Made by a program: the position numbers and the translations under genes. From Apodemia mormo (taxonomy: Eukaryota > Arthropoda > Insecta > Lepidoptera > Riodinidae), in assembly GCA_036924255.1 (NCBI GenBank), contig JAUPFN010000004.1, positions 16,444,114 to 16,508,113 of the forward strand: a stretch of 64,000 nucleotides of DNA, written 5' to 3'. This document shows, one piece after another, positions 24,521-37,892 of this stretch. The first letter of the stretch is position 1, and every line of letters begins with the position of its first letter. Below the pieces are notes generated by a model. That model had not been told where the DNA came from. It saw only the letters and a program-made list of their open reading frames with translations, and searched no databases.

Positions 24521-24876
24521 TTTTTATACCATGTGATAGCAAACAAGCAGATGGGTCTCCTGATGGAAAGATTCAACCATTGCCTATAGACACCAAAGAT
24601 GTTAATGGTGCGTTGCTTTCTTGTGGCAAGGTCTAATGCCACATGCATAAGTTTACCGGCTACCTTACCCTCCAAACCGGAACACGACAGCGAAAAGCAA
24701 TGACGCTATTGCGGCAGGAATAGGTAAGGCGGTGGTACTATACCCGGGCGAGACAATGCAGACCTCTACCACCAAGCAGTCACGATGGTAGTGACTCGCA
24801 TAGCCAATCGGTCGCCTTTTACGACCTGCCTGGCAAAATGGCAGTTGGTCTATTTTTCAAAGGAGCCTGGAACTAA
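24521..24876 (-). repeat. Rpt-340 copy (right half of an inverted pair)
   Basis: Best-preserved copy: GATAGCAAACAAGCAGATGG, GACACCAAAGATGTTAATGG, CACATGCATAAGTTTACCGG, CAATGACGCTATTGCGGCAG, CTACCACCAAGCAGTCACG and GTCTATTTTTCAAAGGAGCC. The leading T-run (24519-24525) fits an A-rich tail on the minus strand. Confidence 0.7.
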
Positions 24877-25081
24877 CATGTCTTATAATATATAAAAATA
24901 TATTTTTGATTCTCAAAAATTTTAAGTCTTTGTATTTCTGGTAGTAAAATCAAATGTAAACAAAGTAAGCAAACGGTAAACTTAGTGAATTATGTTTTTG
25001 AAAATTAATGATTTTTATAATTAGGTATATAATTTATCAAAGTACGCCGGAGTTGTAGATAAAGACTGCTATAAAAGTACA

Positions 25082-25305
25082 TTTTTTTCTTGATCTTAAT
25101 ACGAAACCACTGGTCGACGCTTGAAATATTCACAAAATATTGTATCATATATTTAGGTACTTTAAAAATAAATAATTAAATTGAAATAAAATAAAATAAA
25201 TATTTATGGGGGCTCACATACAACAAACATGATTTTTGCCGTATAAATAAAGATGATGAACCCTTCTCGCGCGAGTTCAACAACACTTAGCCGGTTTCGG
25301 GATTG
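25082..25305 (+). repeat. Insect retroelement tail repeat
   Basis: Second copy of the 20743-21143 repeat: GGGGGCTCACATACAACAAAC, GATTTTTGCCG and CTTCTCGCGCGAGTTCAACA, ending at TTAGCCGG. Confidence 0.55.
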
Positions 25306-25309
25306 GGTA

Positions 25310-26373
<1,064 letters not shown>

Positions 26374-26439
<66 letters not shown>
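26374..26439. repeat. (TA)n microsatellite
   Basis: 66-bp continuation of the tract interrupted by the hAT-like element. It is followed by a small inverted pair, GGCGCCATCTAGCG (26448) and CAGATGGCGCTCC (26510). Confidence 0.9.
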
Positions 26440-26440
<1 letters not shown>

Positions 26441-26529
26441 TTCGCACGGCGCCATCTAGCGTTTTCCAAGTATCTTTATACTCTATTAAGCTGTGTAATG
26501 TATCACCCACAGATGGCGCTCCGGTAGAT

Positions 26530-28130
26530 TGTTATAGAAATTATATTAATTAATTTTTTTTATTAACAAAAAGATTTATTTGATTTTTTTCATATTTTTC
26601 GCCCAAAGTAGGAAACATAAGCTTTAACTGTTGAGGCTTTATACCACATTTAAGCTCTTTATATAGAGCCTGGCCTCTAGAGCAGTAAAACAAAAAAATT
26701 CAATAACATGAGCCTGTGAAATTTCGCAGATTATGTTTTTTCGTTATTCTTACATAATTTCCTACAAAATGACAAAAAATTCAACCGCGCTCGAGGATAT
26801 CGAATATATCTTTGTGATCCTTGTACTCGTTACATTACACTCAAATCCTGACATTTACTAAATTTTATCTCGCAATCAACCCACTATACTTTAATTTGAT
26901 GCGTTCTAGTGTTTCCATGTACTTTTTTTTAACATACCGCAAGTTACTGAATTTGCCCCGATTTTCGAAAATCGAATTTTCGCCAGATCTCCACGTTTTG
27001 AGACTATTTTTTTCAGACTATTTTCACGATGACGTCGGTATCTCTGTACGTATGTATGTGTGTGTGTATATAAACACCTTATTACTAATGAACGGCTTGA
27101 CGATCGAAACGTGGTGAATGGAATTCGATTGGATTCCTCTCACATAGGCTTCCTGAAAATTTTAACCGATTCAGTCCAGATTTTGAGAAATTTTGAAAAA
27201 ACCTCAAAAAAATTTTTGGTGAAACTGTATTTTATTAATATAACTTCCAAAGGAGAGGGAGATTTTTGGGCCCAAATGTAAGGGTTGAAGTATGGTTCAA
27301 AAAATTGATGCTATTTTTCTATTTCAAAGTTCAAAATATGAGCTTAATCCGCTTTTATAATTGTATAATCGATAAAATTATAATCGATTTATGTAAATAA
27401 TTTTAATCGAAATATAAGCTCGTAAATAAAATATGTAAAAGTGTATTTTTGATTAATATTTAGTATAATCAACAGTAAGTACCATCATTGTTTTACAAAC
27501 CATTTATAATTTAAAAAGAAAAAATATAATCGATACAATTTATATAATCGATTGATTACGTTACTTCAAACTTAATACGATTTAGTGTCTGTGGATTTAA
27601 TACAGCTAAAATTGACAATTACAACTGACATCACTGACGGCTCGCAAGAGTCGCACTCGCAAGTTGCGGACTTCACTCTCCGCTATTTTACGTACCTACC
27701 ATCTCCGTATGTATTAATTTAATTTACTTTTTGGTACCTACCTACAGGGAGGCATCGTTTAACTTGTGTTTTCCAAAAATCTGTGTTTTAGTATTGTGTC
27801 AATTTATAAACATGAAGCATAGTTGCCTGTATTACAAGTATCAGTTGTTTATATAATAGTAAACGGTTACAGTGAGTTAAATTATACCATAGTACCATAA
27901 CCTTACTTCTAGTGAATATCTTATATCTCTGGTCTCAGATTGCTAAAATCTGTAAAATTTTCAGTATTTATATAACGTTAAACTAGCTATTAATTAACAT
28001 AATTTTCATCTTATTACAAGAGGGCCCAAGTTTGTATGCAACGGTATCAGTCTCCTTTATATACTTTTTTGATAATTGAGCACAAAATCTAATCAGCTAT
28101 TTTTTGATAATTTCTATCATTTGATTAAAT
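26530..28130. other. Unassigned stretch
   Basis: AT-rich, with repeated ATAATCGAT-type motifs at 27360-27560. 27000-27290 has the look of an old interspersed repeat (GTATGTATGTGTGTGTG, then ATGAACGGCTTGACGATCG), but no paired copy is in this window. No domain-bearing frame. Confidence 0.35.
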
Positions 28131-28135
28131 CAGCT

Positions 28136-28238
28136 ATTTTGGCTTCGATATCGATTGAAGATCACGCCCCAAGTATTCTTTTAAAAAAATAATCAATGTA
28201 CAGTTTTGAATTTTCTACGATTTTATTATATGTATAGA
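28136..28238 (-). mobile_element. Helitron-like family C, 5' fragment
   Basis: Minus-strand start TCTATACATATAATAAAATCG with A on the 5' flank. It matches 61577-61690 up to ATATCGAAGCCAAAA, then stops; the 3' half is missing. Confidence 0.65.
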
Positions 28239-28808
28239 TTAAAATTACTTTATTTCCAGCAAACTTATTTCATATTTTTTAAATAACTTTCAGGCTTTTA
28301 TACCGATTTATTTTAAAAATCTAGTCAGCCTTTCTAAATAAAAAAAACTGCGTCAAATAGCGTAAATCGGATAAAAAGATTGATTCTTTCAGGATTTATC
28401 AATGAAGCAAATTTTTTAAAATAGTTTTATTTGGCATATCTTTGACATTTTTTAACATATTGATTTAGTAAAAATTTTTAAAAATTTCTTTCCATTCAAA
28501 AGATCAAAACCGATCATCATTTAAAAAATGTACATATTTTCGAACATTTAAATACTATTATATGTATATATAAACTTTACATTTTTTAACTGTTTGAGAT
28601 CAAAAATACATGCTTAGGTGTAAGGTTTTGCCTCGTTGAGCTTAAAATACCTCAATTTAGTGAAGTTTCAGGAATAGCTTGCAGATTCAACCGATTTATT
28701 TTTATTTTATTAATAAGTAGACGCTTAATAAAATTACTAGAAAACAAAACAATAATTATTTTATCTTTTACTATATGCCTCGTGGCTTAGGTTATCGGGT
28801 CATGAGCT

Positions 28809-28932
<124 letters not shown>

Positions 28933-28934
28933 TA

Positions 28935-30600
28935 ATGTAAAGCAAGAAAAAGTATACGAGAGTTAAAATGCTCAGCCGTTTTGCATATAAAGCTACGCCC
29001 GAAATATTATATGAGCCATAGCAATCTGCTAAAACGCCGAAACTCAAAACAATAACTTGGCAAAAACTTTGCTCTCCATGTCATCGATTTCCTTTACTCC
29101 AGTATATAGCAAGTGAAATCGCACCCCTAGCGGGTGGGGTTGTCGGTAAAGGGGTCAAGGATCGATTTTCACGGTTCACAGTGGACTTATTGCGTTGTCA
29201 TCCACAACCGTTCTTCTGTAAAATTTCCTCGCCATTTTCCTTTTATGCAAATATTTTGACAACTTTTTGTGCATGACATAATAAACTTATTGAAATTTAA
29301 GTAGCTGTCTGCATATGGTTTTAGGTTCGAACCAAGGACATTTAATTTGCAGTGAAACTTAGAATGCTTAGTTTTATTATTTCATACTTAATACTATATT
29401 TGCGATTGTCATCATTTGGTTTTTGCTGGGATGGGCGACCGAGCTACGCTCGTACTATGTGTTTACATGGGAAAACTTTTTAATTTATAAAAATGAAAAT
29501 ACTAAAGTATTTTAAAATACATGTAATTTAAAATACATGTATTCTTTCATTTGCTTTAAATTAAGCAAATAGTTTAGGCTAGACATAATTACCACACGAG
29601 CTACGACACGATGTCGTAGTTGCATCTATATCGCCTTTTTTACTAAGAGTTTGTTAAAAGGCCTACACCTTTTGTTGCCGTAATATTCAAAATATTAGCA
29701 TTTTGAATATAGTTTCATATTTATGATTTTGATCCGGGAAATGAGGATGATAAGTGTCCATATAAAGTTGGTCTTAAAACAACGCTTATTGATGGATGCT
29801 TATCGTATTATTAATTTTACTATTAATTTCTTCTAAATTGTATCACAGACATTTTTTATGATGCTAAATTTCACAAAAAACCTATAAGATTATGACTATT
29901 AGAATACACAATTATTTTATATACTATTTTAAGCCATTCACATCGCAATATATTGTCAATATAAAAAAATACGTTTTTGTATAACTCATCATAAAGGTTG
30001 TTTGATTTTAACCATTTAAAAGTTAAAAGATTAACAACTTTTGTTTACTTACAACAAAATATTTGTTACTCGTTCGCGGATTAAATCTTTAACGTACACG
30101 GATTTAAAAAAACAATCTTTAGGATAAGATTAGGAAGGTAGCTTGTTTATACAGCTTTCTGTGTTGTAAGTTTCGACTATAGTAATAAATACTTTCATTT
30201 TTGTTGCATGTTATACAATAGTTTGATTAACATTTTGCGTCTTGCCTATCTGACATTTTTCTAATTTGTTTAGTTGGTCATCAATGAAAGAAAATGTCAA
30301 CTTTGTGCCAGAAAAGACGAATCTTTGCTTAAGAAAAAGCGTACAAGTTTGATTAGTTTCATGACCTTCAACTATATTCCTTCTTAAAATTTACTTGCAA
30401 TTTAAAAGTGTCCGTTGATTTCTAATATGGGCTTATTGTTCATTAAATTTGACAATTTCGGCTAACGCTATATTCTTGTGGCACTATGAGGCCGATTTTA
30501 TCAATCTCTTTTGTCCATATAAATATCCACAATATGTTCATATTAATGTAGAAAATAATGCCTTTGGCGATCGGGATGGTCCAGTAAGCGGCATGTTTGT
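28935..30600. other. Unassigned AT-rich stretch
   Basis: About 1.7 kb with only minor structure: a 9-bp hairpin ATTCAAAAT/ATTTTGAAT near 29685-29709, and ACCGAGCTACGCTCG at 29439, which resembles a Helitron terminal hairpin without a CTAG end. Confidence 0.35.
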
Positions 30601-30705
30601 TTGGGAGAACATAACTTGCCCGAGGCTAGATATGTGCCCAATTTGTCAATAGATTTACCACTAACCACATTACGGGATTTAAAATCATAAGTTTCGTTGC
30701 ATCAC
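30600..30705 (+). repeat. Interspersed repeat fragment
   Basis: GATATGTGCCCAATTTGTCAATAGATTTACCACTAACCACAT matches the segment following the hairpin at 58600-58650. Confidence 0.4.
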
Positions 30706-30909
30706 GTCGCATTTCAGACTACCTCTTCGAGTTTATGGCTTCAGCGTTATTTATTTAAATTATACGTGTAATATGTAAACTAAGGTTAGCTGGAAGAAAT
30801 CTCTGTCGTTAGGGATAAGCTCACCTTTTGTGCATTATTTTAAGTATCGTTTAATTTTTTTTGTCATTATATAAGTGTACAATAAAGTATTAAATAAATA
30901 AATAAATAG

Positions 30910-31455
30910 AAATATAAACATGATTTCTATGTTTATAAGTCGAGGATACTTATAAACATAAAAATATTTATACCAGATGTCTATTTTTATAAGTTGAGGA
31001 TACTTATGAACACAGAAATATAGATTCCTATGATCATAAGTCGAAGATATTTGTAAACATATAAATATATTCCAGATTTCTATGTTTCTAAGTCGAGAAT
31101 ACTTGTAAACATACATGTTTGTAAGACGAGAATAATTATTTATAAACAGATATATATATATATATTAGGCTGTATCAAAAAAATCGACTATTTTTTTTTT
31201 TTAGAAATATATACACGGTTTTTATGTTTATTAATCGTGGATACTTATAAACAGAAATTTATACTAGATGCCATGTTTATAAGTCGAGAATATTTATAAA
31301 CATAGAGTTATATACCAAACTTCTATGTTTATAAGTCGAGGAAACTTGGAAACATAGAGACATATACAATATTTCTATGTTTATAAGTCGAGAATACATA
31401 AAAACACAGAAATATATACAAGATTTCTGATTATAAGTATCCTCAACTTATCTAA
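30910..31455. repeat. Minisatellite, period about 52-60 bp, roughly nine units
   Basis: Units contain TTTCTATGTTTATAAGTCGAG, A(T/A)ACTTATAAACATAGAAATATATACCAGA. The block ATAAACATAG is the reverse of CTATGTTTAT, so each unit can fold on itself. The array is broken at 31150-31199 by a foreign segment. Confidence 0.75.
31150..31199. mobile_element. Short inserted segment inside the minisatellite
   Basis: TATATATATTAGGCTGTATC, seven A, TCGACTA and a T-run are shared with 38852-38900. It looks like the terminal piece of an element that targets TA-rich DNA. Confidence 0.55.
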
Positions 31456-31680
31456 GAGCAAATCACAAGCATTAACTTACTACTAGCGATCACCTGCTGG
31501 CCAAAATGCGACCGTAATTTTGATTAAATGCTATATAAAATCACTTTCTAAGTTGGACAACAGACTTTAACTAACAACAAAATAGTATATATGGCGTCGT
31601 GCTGAAATTGTGTGTCAAATAAATGGGAGTGTGCAATGTTAATTTTTATTATTTTAACGTGTTTCTAATACATATTAAAA

Positions 31681-31930
31681 GTATCTTCACGCCCGTATCC
31701 CCGAAGGGGTAGGCAGAGGTACAACAAGTGTACCCACGATTAGCCGATGATACTTGGTCTCACAATGTGATAGGAGGCAAGCTTATCGCCAACCGGGCAC
31801 TTTCCAATCCCGGGCAAAGTTGTTTTTTATCAGAAAACTGAAAAACACATTTTAGAATTTCCCGACCCAGGAATCGAACCCGGGTCCTCATATGGTCAAC
31901 TCCGACATCGGACCACTAGACCACAGAAGC
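31681..31930 (-). mobile_element. SINE-1 copy
   Basis: Reverse orientation, full length: GTATCTTCACGCCC at the 3' end, GCTTATCGCCAACCGGGCAC, a perfect B box (GGTTCGATTCC on the minus strand; GGAATCGAACC on plus) and the head ending ACTAGACCACAGAAGC. Confidence 0.85.
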
Positions 31931-32001
31931 GATCTAATACATATTCTACAAAAATAATAGCTTTTTACACTCTTTCACAATATAAACTTCAACTGTTCGA
32001 C

Positions 32002-32260
32002 CGCCCTGTTGGTCGAGTGGTTAGTGACCCTGAATACGCGATCGACGGGGCTTGGGTTCGATACCGACGGGGACAAGCATTTGTGTGATGAGCATAAATG
32101 TTTGTATTTCCGGGTTTGGGTGTTTATTAAATAAATTCTTGTATTTATATATGTATTTCTATGTATTATATCGTTGGCTAACACCCATAACACAAGCAAA
32201 TAATTTGCTTACTTTGGAGTTAGATCAGTAAGTGTAATTTGTCCCGTGAATATTTATTTA
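32002..32260 (+). mobile_element. SINE-2 copy, best preserved
   Basis: Head CGCCCTGTTGGTCGAGTGGTTAGTGACCC, B-box-like GGGTTCGATACC at 32050-32062, and body GTTTGGGTGTTTATTAAAT to ATTTGTCCCGTGAATATTTATTTA. About 70 bp from the divergent SINE-1 at 31681-31930. A further SINE-2 3' piece lies at 32341-32378. Confidence 0.8.
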
Positions 32261-32389
32261 CTGTGCCAAATTTTCATACTCCTTCTTTTGCATAATTATC
32301 ATAAAAAGGGGTACAAAATTAACGCTTCACGTGTTAAGGCGATAAATTCATGTAATATGTCCAGCGACATTTATTTAATAAAAAGTACA

Positions 32390-32985
32390 AATATATGTAA
32401 CGAGCTAATGCGTACAGTATAATAACCCATCGCGTATCATCTTCCTGAAAAATATGGTGCAAGAAGTGACGTGTGTCTGCCCCAAGGGAGACAGGGTAAA
32501 ATATTAATGTTTGTATTTACTATCTAGCTCGAGAGGCCATGAAGATTAAAAAGGTATCATCGCGCAACTAATATTTTAGAAATAAGTTACATAGACATAG
32601 TACAGAACCCCAAGTATAAAAATATTAAAGAATAAATAAAAATAAAAAAATAATCCTACTTTAATAAATGTCAACTATACCCATGTCTCAAAAACACTAA
32701 AACTGATTATTCTAGTTAGAATATACCTGATTTAAATCGAAAAGGATCATCTTGATATGTCTATAGTTTCCGAGAAATGCCTGGACAAACATACAAACAC
32801 ATAAACATACAAACACTTACTAAATATAGCACACGGGCTTGAAAGGCTAAATGGAATCAAACTCATTTCCAATTCCAACAATCCAATCATACATACCGTT
32901 TAACCTCTTTTTTTTAAGTCAGTAAAAGTGGTCAGTAATATTGTTTTTTATTTCGAAATGGAGTTACATATGCTGTTGTTTGAAA
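32390..32985. other. Unassigned AT-rich stretch
   Basis: The ACAAACATACAAACAC run at 32788-32816 is of the type found near Helitron 5' ends, but no border is visible. No coding region. Confidence 0.35.
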
Positions 32986-32989
32986 TGAC

Positions 32990-33285
32990 AGTTACTGCGA
33001 AGTCGAGCCTTTTTGGAAGAGCAGGTCACTCAGTTCGAGTGGGCTTAAAACCCATCCTAAGGGTGTCTGCTGTGAAACCGAATCTCGGCTTAAGGCAGTA
33101 TCCTGACGATGAGTGAAAGAGTAACTGGCATCAGGATTTCGACTTGTTATTTAATATTGACCGGGGTAATCAGTGTTTGTGGGCTGAAACAGTGAATCGA
33201 GTCGCCGCCGGCAGCGTGTGGCGACTCTGGCGAGTGTGTCAATTATGAAGTGTAAGCAGTGATGGGATCGTCAGTATCAGAAAGT
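32990..33285 (+). repeat. Rpt-A copy 2
   Basis: Shares with 7075-7345: CGAGTGGGCTTAAAACCCATCC, GGTGTCTGCTGTGAAACCGAATCTCGG, GGCAGTATCCTGACGAT, CTGGCATCAGGATTTCGAC, then a GC-rich block (GAGTCGCCGCCGGCAGCG) and AATTATGAAGTGTAAGCAG. Confidence 0.65.
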
Positions 33286-33589
33286 ACATGGGCTATCTAT
33301 CGTTGGTGTTCGCGGCCGAGACGCTATTGGCCGCGCCAGTGTCCCATCGCTTTTTCAGTGACGTTGTGAAAATCTCTTAGAAGTATTTTTGTAACGTTGG
33401 TTGTTCTAGGTCTTCGTGAAGAATATGTTACGAATATACGTAGGCTGCGGGTAGCCATGTGCATGAAGTTCTGTACCATCTGTAGTCGATGCAGAAAATG
33501 GTGCAGAAGTTTGGGCATGAATGGGCAAAGATTATACTAGCGTACGTCATCAGGTCTGATAACTATTTTGTAGTCACTATATCTAAGTG

Positions 33590-34001
33590 ACATTTTTTTT
33601 GTTTATGGGGATGTAGGCGACACAGTACGATATTAACCTATTTTCTGACATTTCCTATGTGAGATTCGAATATCATTTGTACGTCTAGTGTTACCACTAG
33701 ATATCTGAGATTTTATGTTTCCTGTCAATGGGGATGTAGGCGACACGGTACGATTTTCGCCTTTATTCTGACATTTTCTATGTGAAATTCGAATGTCATT
33801 TATACGTCTAGGGTTACCACTAGGTATCTGAGATTTTATTTTTCCTGTTTATGGGGATGTAGGCGACACAGTACGATTTTCGCATTTATTCTGACATTTT
33901 CTATGAGAAATTCGAATGTCATTTGTACGTTTAGTGCTACCACTAGGTATCTGACATTTTATTTTTCCTGTTTATGGGGATGTAGGCGACACACTACGAT
34001 A
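33590..34001. repeat. Tandem repeat, exact 123-bp period, 3.4 units
   Basis: GGGGATGTAGGCGACAC recurs at 33607, 33730, 33853 and 33976, always 123 bp apart. Units also share GTACGAT, TTCTGACATTT, CTATG(T/A)GA(A/G)ATTCGAAT, CATTT(G/A)TACGT and TACCACTAG. The absence of length change between units implies recent amplification. The period is a multiple of three, but no frame stays open through all units. Confidence 0.9.
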
Positions 34002-34690
34002 TCCGATATCGTGTGTGTAAAAACAAAACAGGCGGGGAGAGTGGATGGAACCCTGCGGTTCGGTCGGGGGGAAGCAGAGCGTTTATTTGAAAGATTATGA
34101 GTAACCATGACAAATTATTCATAGGTACTTTTAAGTTTGCAATTTTCCTAGATAACTATTTTGCATGTCCACACAATTTCTTTGTTTCTCTCCTGTTGTC
34201 TATAATAGTCTTTTTTTCATACGAGATTATATTTCATACTTACTCCTCCATTCCCGTAATTGTCGTTAATATGGGTACAAACTTTTTGATTCACATATTA
34301 ATATGTAGATTATAAAGTTATCCTAAAAGTATATGAATTATATCACGTAACGAGCAATCAAAGCGAAGCCACAAAACATTTATTGAAGCTAAAACAACAG
34401 ATATCAAATGTTAACTAAAGGCCTTATAAGAGCCAGACAAGCGTAGGTATATCAAATTACCGAGTGCTTTTCCGATTTTTAGAAGTAACAGCCTTATAGT
34501 AAACGAAATAGGTTTTTGTTAACATCCTCGGTGTCGAAATTCATGATTCTGTATTAATTATGTACTTTATTTTGTCGTTATTGAAACTCTGTTGTATAAA
34601 AAGGTTAAACTATGTTAATAGGATTAATCCTATAACAGTAAACAGTCTTAAAATAACTTATCATGTAACACAAAGTATGTAGGTAAGTAA
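34002..34690. other. Unassigned stretch
   Basis: A GC-richer patch, GGCGGGGAGAGTGGATGG to TCGGTCGGGGGGAAGC (34031-34076), follows the tandem array. Short open frames (33903-34100, 34097-34315) have no recognisable domain. Confidence 0.3.
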
Positions 34691-34960
34691 TATTTTCACG
34701 CCCGCATCCCCGAAGAGGTAGCTGCCTACCTACCTACAACCAATGCACCCGCGATTAGCTGAAGATACTTCATCTCACAATGTGATAGGTGGCAAACACA
34801 TCGCCAACCGCACAATTATCCAATCCCGGGCAATGTTGTTTTTATCAGAAAACTGAAAAAAAAAACCCACATTTTTTGAATTGCACGACCCGGGAATCGA
34901 ACCTGGGACCTTATGTGGTGAACATCGACATCGGACTACTAGTGACTAGACCACAGAGGT
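34691..34960 (-). mobile_element. SINE-1 copy
   Basis: Reverse orientation: ATTTTCACGCCCGCATCCCCG, CACATCGCCAACCGCACAATT and B box GGGAATCGAACCTGGG, ending ACTAGACCACAGAGGT. The head has a short internal duplication (ACTACTAGTGACTAGACC). Confidence 0.8.
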
Positions 34961-35159
34961 GATGTAACACAAACTCTTGACAATACAAATTCTTATTTCT
35001 CGTATTTTTTACCAAATTTAAACGGATCTACAGTATAAACTACAATAACACTATTATTTAAAAAATTTGATTAATAAGACTAGCTTTAACCACGTTGTTT
35101 TTATTGCTTTCTTATGAAATAAACTGATATGACATGACAATGAAAAATATTTATTTGCA

Positions 35160-35163
<4 letters not shown>

Positions 35164-35218
<55 letters not shown>
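35164..35218. repeat. (TA)n microsatellite
   Basis: 55-bp (TA)n tract in AT-rich DNA; no Helitron border is visible beside it. Confidence 0.9.
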
Positions 35219-35223
<5 letters not shown>

Positions 35224-35527
35224 CACATAAATAAATGTAATACATGAAATAAAAAAGCCCACTGAGGTTTTTCCGAATAGGTAGGTAGGTAGTAATTTGA
35301 CATTGGGATTTTTAAGAGGAGGATCAACAAAATTCTCAGAAACCAGAATCGCATTGTCTAATTTTTTGTTATGCAAATGTCCATGGACATTGGCGACTGC
35401 TTTCCATCAGGTGGCCCACCCGCTCGTACCTATACTTGCAGATAAAAAAATTCAATAACTGCCAAACCAAATTGATCCATGTAAAAGTATCTTAACAAAG
35501 TTGGATGTCAAATAAAATTATTTTTAA

Positions 35528-35747
35528 CTAGCTGCAGAGTGCAGCCCGCTGCATTATAAAACTTTTTGGCGAATCCCGCGGGATCCCCTAATTTTTTCGG
35601 GATTGAAGGTAGCCTGTGTGCTAATCCAGGTCATCGTCTACCTGTATGCCGAATTTCATTCAAATCCGTTCTAATAGTTTTTGTGTGATTGAGTAACATC
35701 CATCCACCCAAATATCCAAACTTTCGCATTTATAATATTAATATAGA
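35528..35747 (-). mobile_element. Helitron-like element, complete, 220 bp
   Basis: Minus-strand 5' border A|TCTATATTAATATTATAAATGCG and 3' border CTAG|T (CTAG at 35528-35531, flanking A on plus). The subterminal GCGGGCTGCACTCTGCAG block can form a hairpin before CTAG. Both host bases fit the Helitron A|T target. Non-coding. Confidence 0.75.
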
Positions 35748-35754
35748 TTAGTGC

Positions 35755-37400
35755 TACTTTTATTGAAATTTTTGGGGTAAGTTTATTAATAAGACCGAAG
35801 ATGAATAAATCGATAAAACACTATTCTATGTATATGCCTATGATAGGCACATGTGGAAAATTTTCTCGATTTTTCTCGTAGTTGAACGCAAACTTAATGA
35901 AAATGGGTCTAACCTAAGAATTATAGTCTTTTAAACAAACAAAGGTTCCGAGGAATTTAACCTCTTAATTTTTCTAAATTAAATGCAAACTAATCTTGTT
36001 TTATCCTGCATCGTTACATAATAGCTGCAATGACAAGACTCTTTTAATAAAAGTTTATTTTTAATTATAATAATATATGTATTAAATGAACAAACGATTA
36101 CGACGAACTTTATATTGTACACATGTTTAGTACAATCAATTCTAAAACTCTTAGAACACAAACGCGGTCTTATCGCTAAAAGTATTAAAAATGTTTTCTT
36201 TAATACTTTAAACTTTAATACCAAAAAGGCAGAAATCAAGCATTAAAAATAATATTTTTTTGTCCAGTGAAGCTTTTATTTTACAAATGTATTTTATTTT
36301 ATAGTTTTATAACAAATAAATTCGTGAAAAATCTTATACCAAATAACCCAAATTACTTTAAAATATTAGTTACAGGTAAACTCGTATTTTTCGTGGTCGC
36401 TCATAGATCTCGCGATGGATTGGAACAAATCTGATTGAATTACATAATTTATAATGTCCGAAATCCATAATTTCGATACTTTTAAATTGTGATTCCAGAT
36501 ATTCGCGCAACAAAACAAATCTTGAACTTCTCAAATTTTATTGACCCCTTTGTAGTTAAGAGAGAACATACAATTCTTCACGTAGGTCAAAAACATTAAT
36601 CACCTTTTGCTTTTACAATCGGATAATCATGATCGTATAACAAACTTATAGACACAATTATCTAACTAGAAAAACGTAAACAACATAAGAAACAATAAAC
36701 CGGACGGTTATTATCTACACCTCTTTGTTTAACATACGTGACAGGAACCGATTGATTATATTTGTAAAGCAGTTCGTCATTAAACAATATTGCCAAATAA
36801 TTTTTTCAAGTCAGTTTACAAGGAACGATGGAACAAAAGGAATGGTGTAGGGTGTTGTTGTATAGATCTTTAAAAATACTAACAGTTAATGAAAAAAAAA
36901 ATTCGATTAAAAATTTGTTTATAAATTTTTCAGCTTTAAAATGCTAATTTTTGTTAGTCTTAAAGAAAACTGGTTGTTTTCTGAATAAGTGAAAAAAATT
37001 ACGTTATTATTAAATTATACTTTTGTATGTATAACAAAATTAAAAGAAAAACTATCACAGCCAAGAAGGCTCTACAAGTTCGCGAGAGCTGACAAGTTGA
37101 CAAACTTACAAAATGTATTTGGACAAGTACAAGCAGATACATCCGTCATTAGCGTTGCAAAGGTTCAAAGTTTATAGTTTAAAACAATGGAAAAGCTCTC
37201 AAACAAAAAAAAAAATACACGTCCGATCGTTCGCCATGATCAGAAGCGCACTTGTATTAGGGGAGCCCAAGATGCTAAATAGGTAGCTACTTGAGCGTCG
37301 TAGGGACATATTGGATTCTGTAGTATAAATTGTACAAAAAATAAAAGGTTATATAATGTTTTCCATTTTTATGGAAAATGATTTTTTAGAGAAAATGACA
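35755..37400. other. Unassigned AT-rich stretch
   Basis: No recognisable repeats, genes or RNA. Frames at 35979-36239 (-) and 36989-37177 (+) lack domain features. Confidence 0.35.
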
Positions 37401-37409
37401 TAAGAATTC

Positions 37410-37663
37410 GCCTCTGTGGTCTAGTGGTCCAGCGTTGGCGTTGACCACATGAGGTCCCGGGTTCGATTCCCGGGTCGGGCATATAAGAAAAGTGTTTTTT
37501 CAGTTTTCTGATAAACACAAAGTTGGCCGGGATTGGAAAGTGCCTGATTGGCGATAGGCTTGCCACCTATCACATTTGTGTGACTAAGTATCTTCGGCTA
37601 ATCGTGGGTGCACTTGTTGTACCTCTGCCTACCCCTTCGGGGATACGGGCGTGAAGATATTTT
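37410..37663 (+). mobile_element. SINE-1 copy, reference copy
   Basis: Best-preserved plus-strand copy. Head GCCTCTGTGGTCTAGTGGTCC with A-box-like TGGTCTAGTGG (37417-37427), B box GGTTCGATTCC (37460-37470), then CGGGTCGGGCA. The body continues TTTTCTGATAAACACAAAG and GATAGGCTTGCCACCTATCAC to the 3' tail CTCTGCCTACCCCTTCGGGG, ATACGGGCGTGAAGATA. That tail matches the 3' end of the RTE-like LINE at 40253. Confidence 0.88.
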
Positions 37664-37892
37664 GATATAAGAATAACGAAAAAATATAATCTGACAATTT
37701 CCACGAGCCAAAGTTATTGGAATTTTGTCTTTATTCTGCCCTAGTTACCCGCCTCTATATAAAGGGCTTATATTTGTTGGAGAGCCTCAAAAGTATGTGA
37801 GGTACCTCCCCTATGTAATCTGACGCACTCGAGTAAATTCAAAAATCCCCTCTTGGGCTCTCCTACTATTGAAGTGTCTTATTTATTAATAA

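Noticed and set aside
30910..31455. CRISPR-like array
   Set aside because: The units are contiguous without unique spacers and the sequence is eukaryotic; it is a minisatellite. The same holds for 10112-10219.
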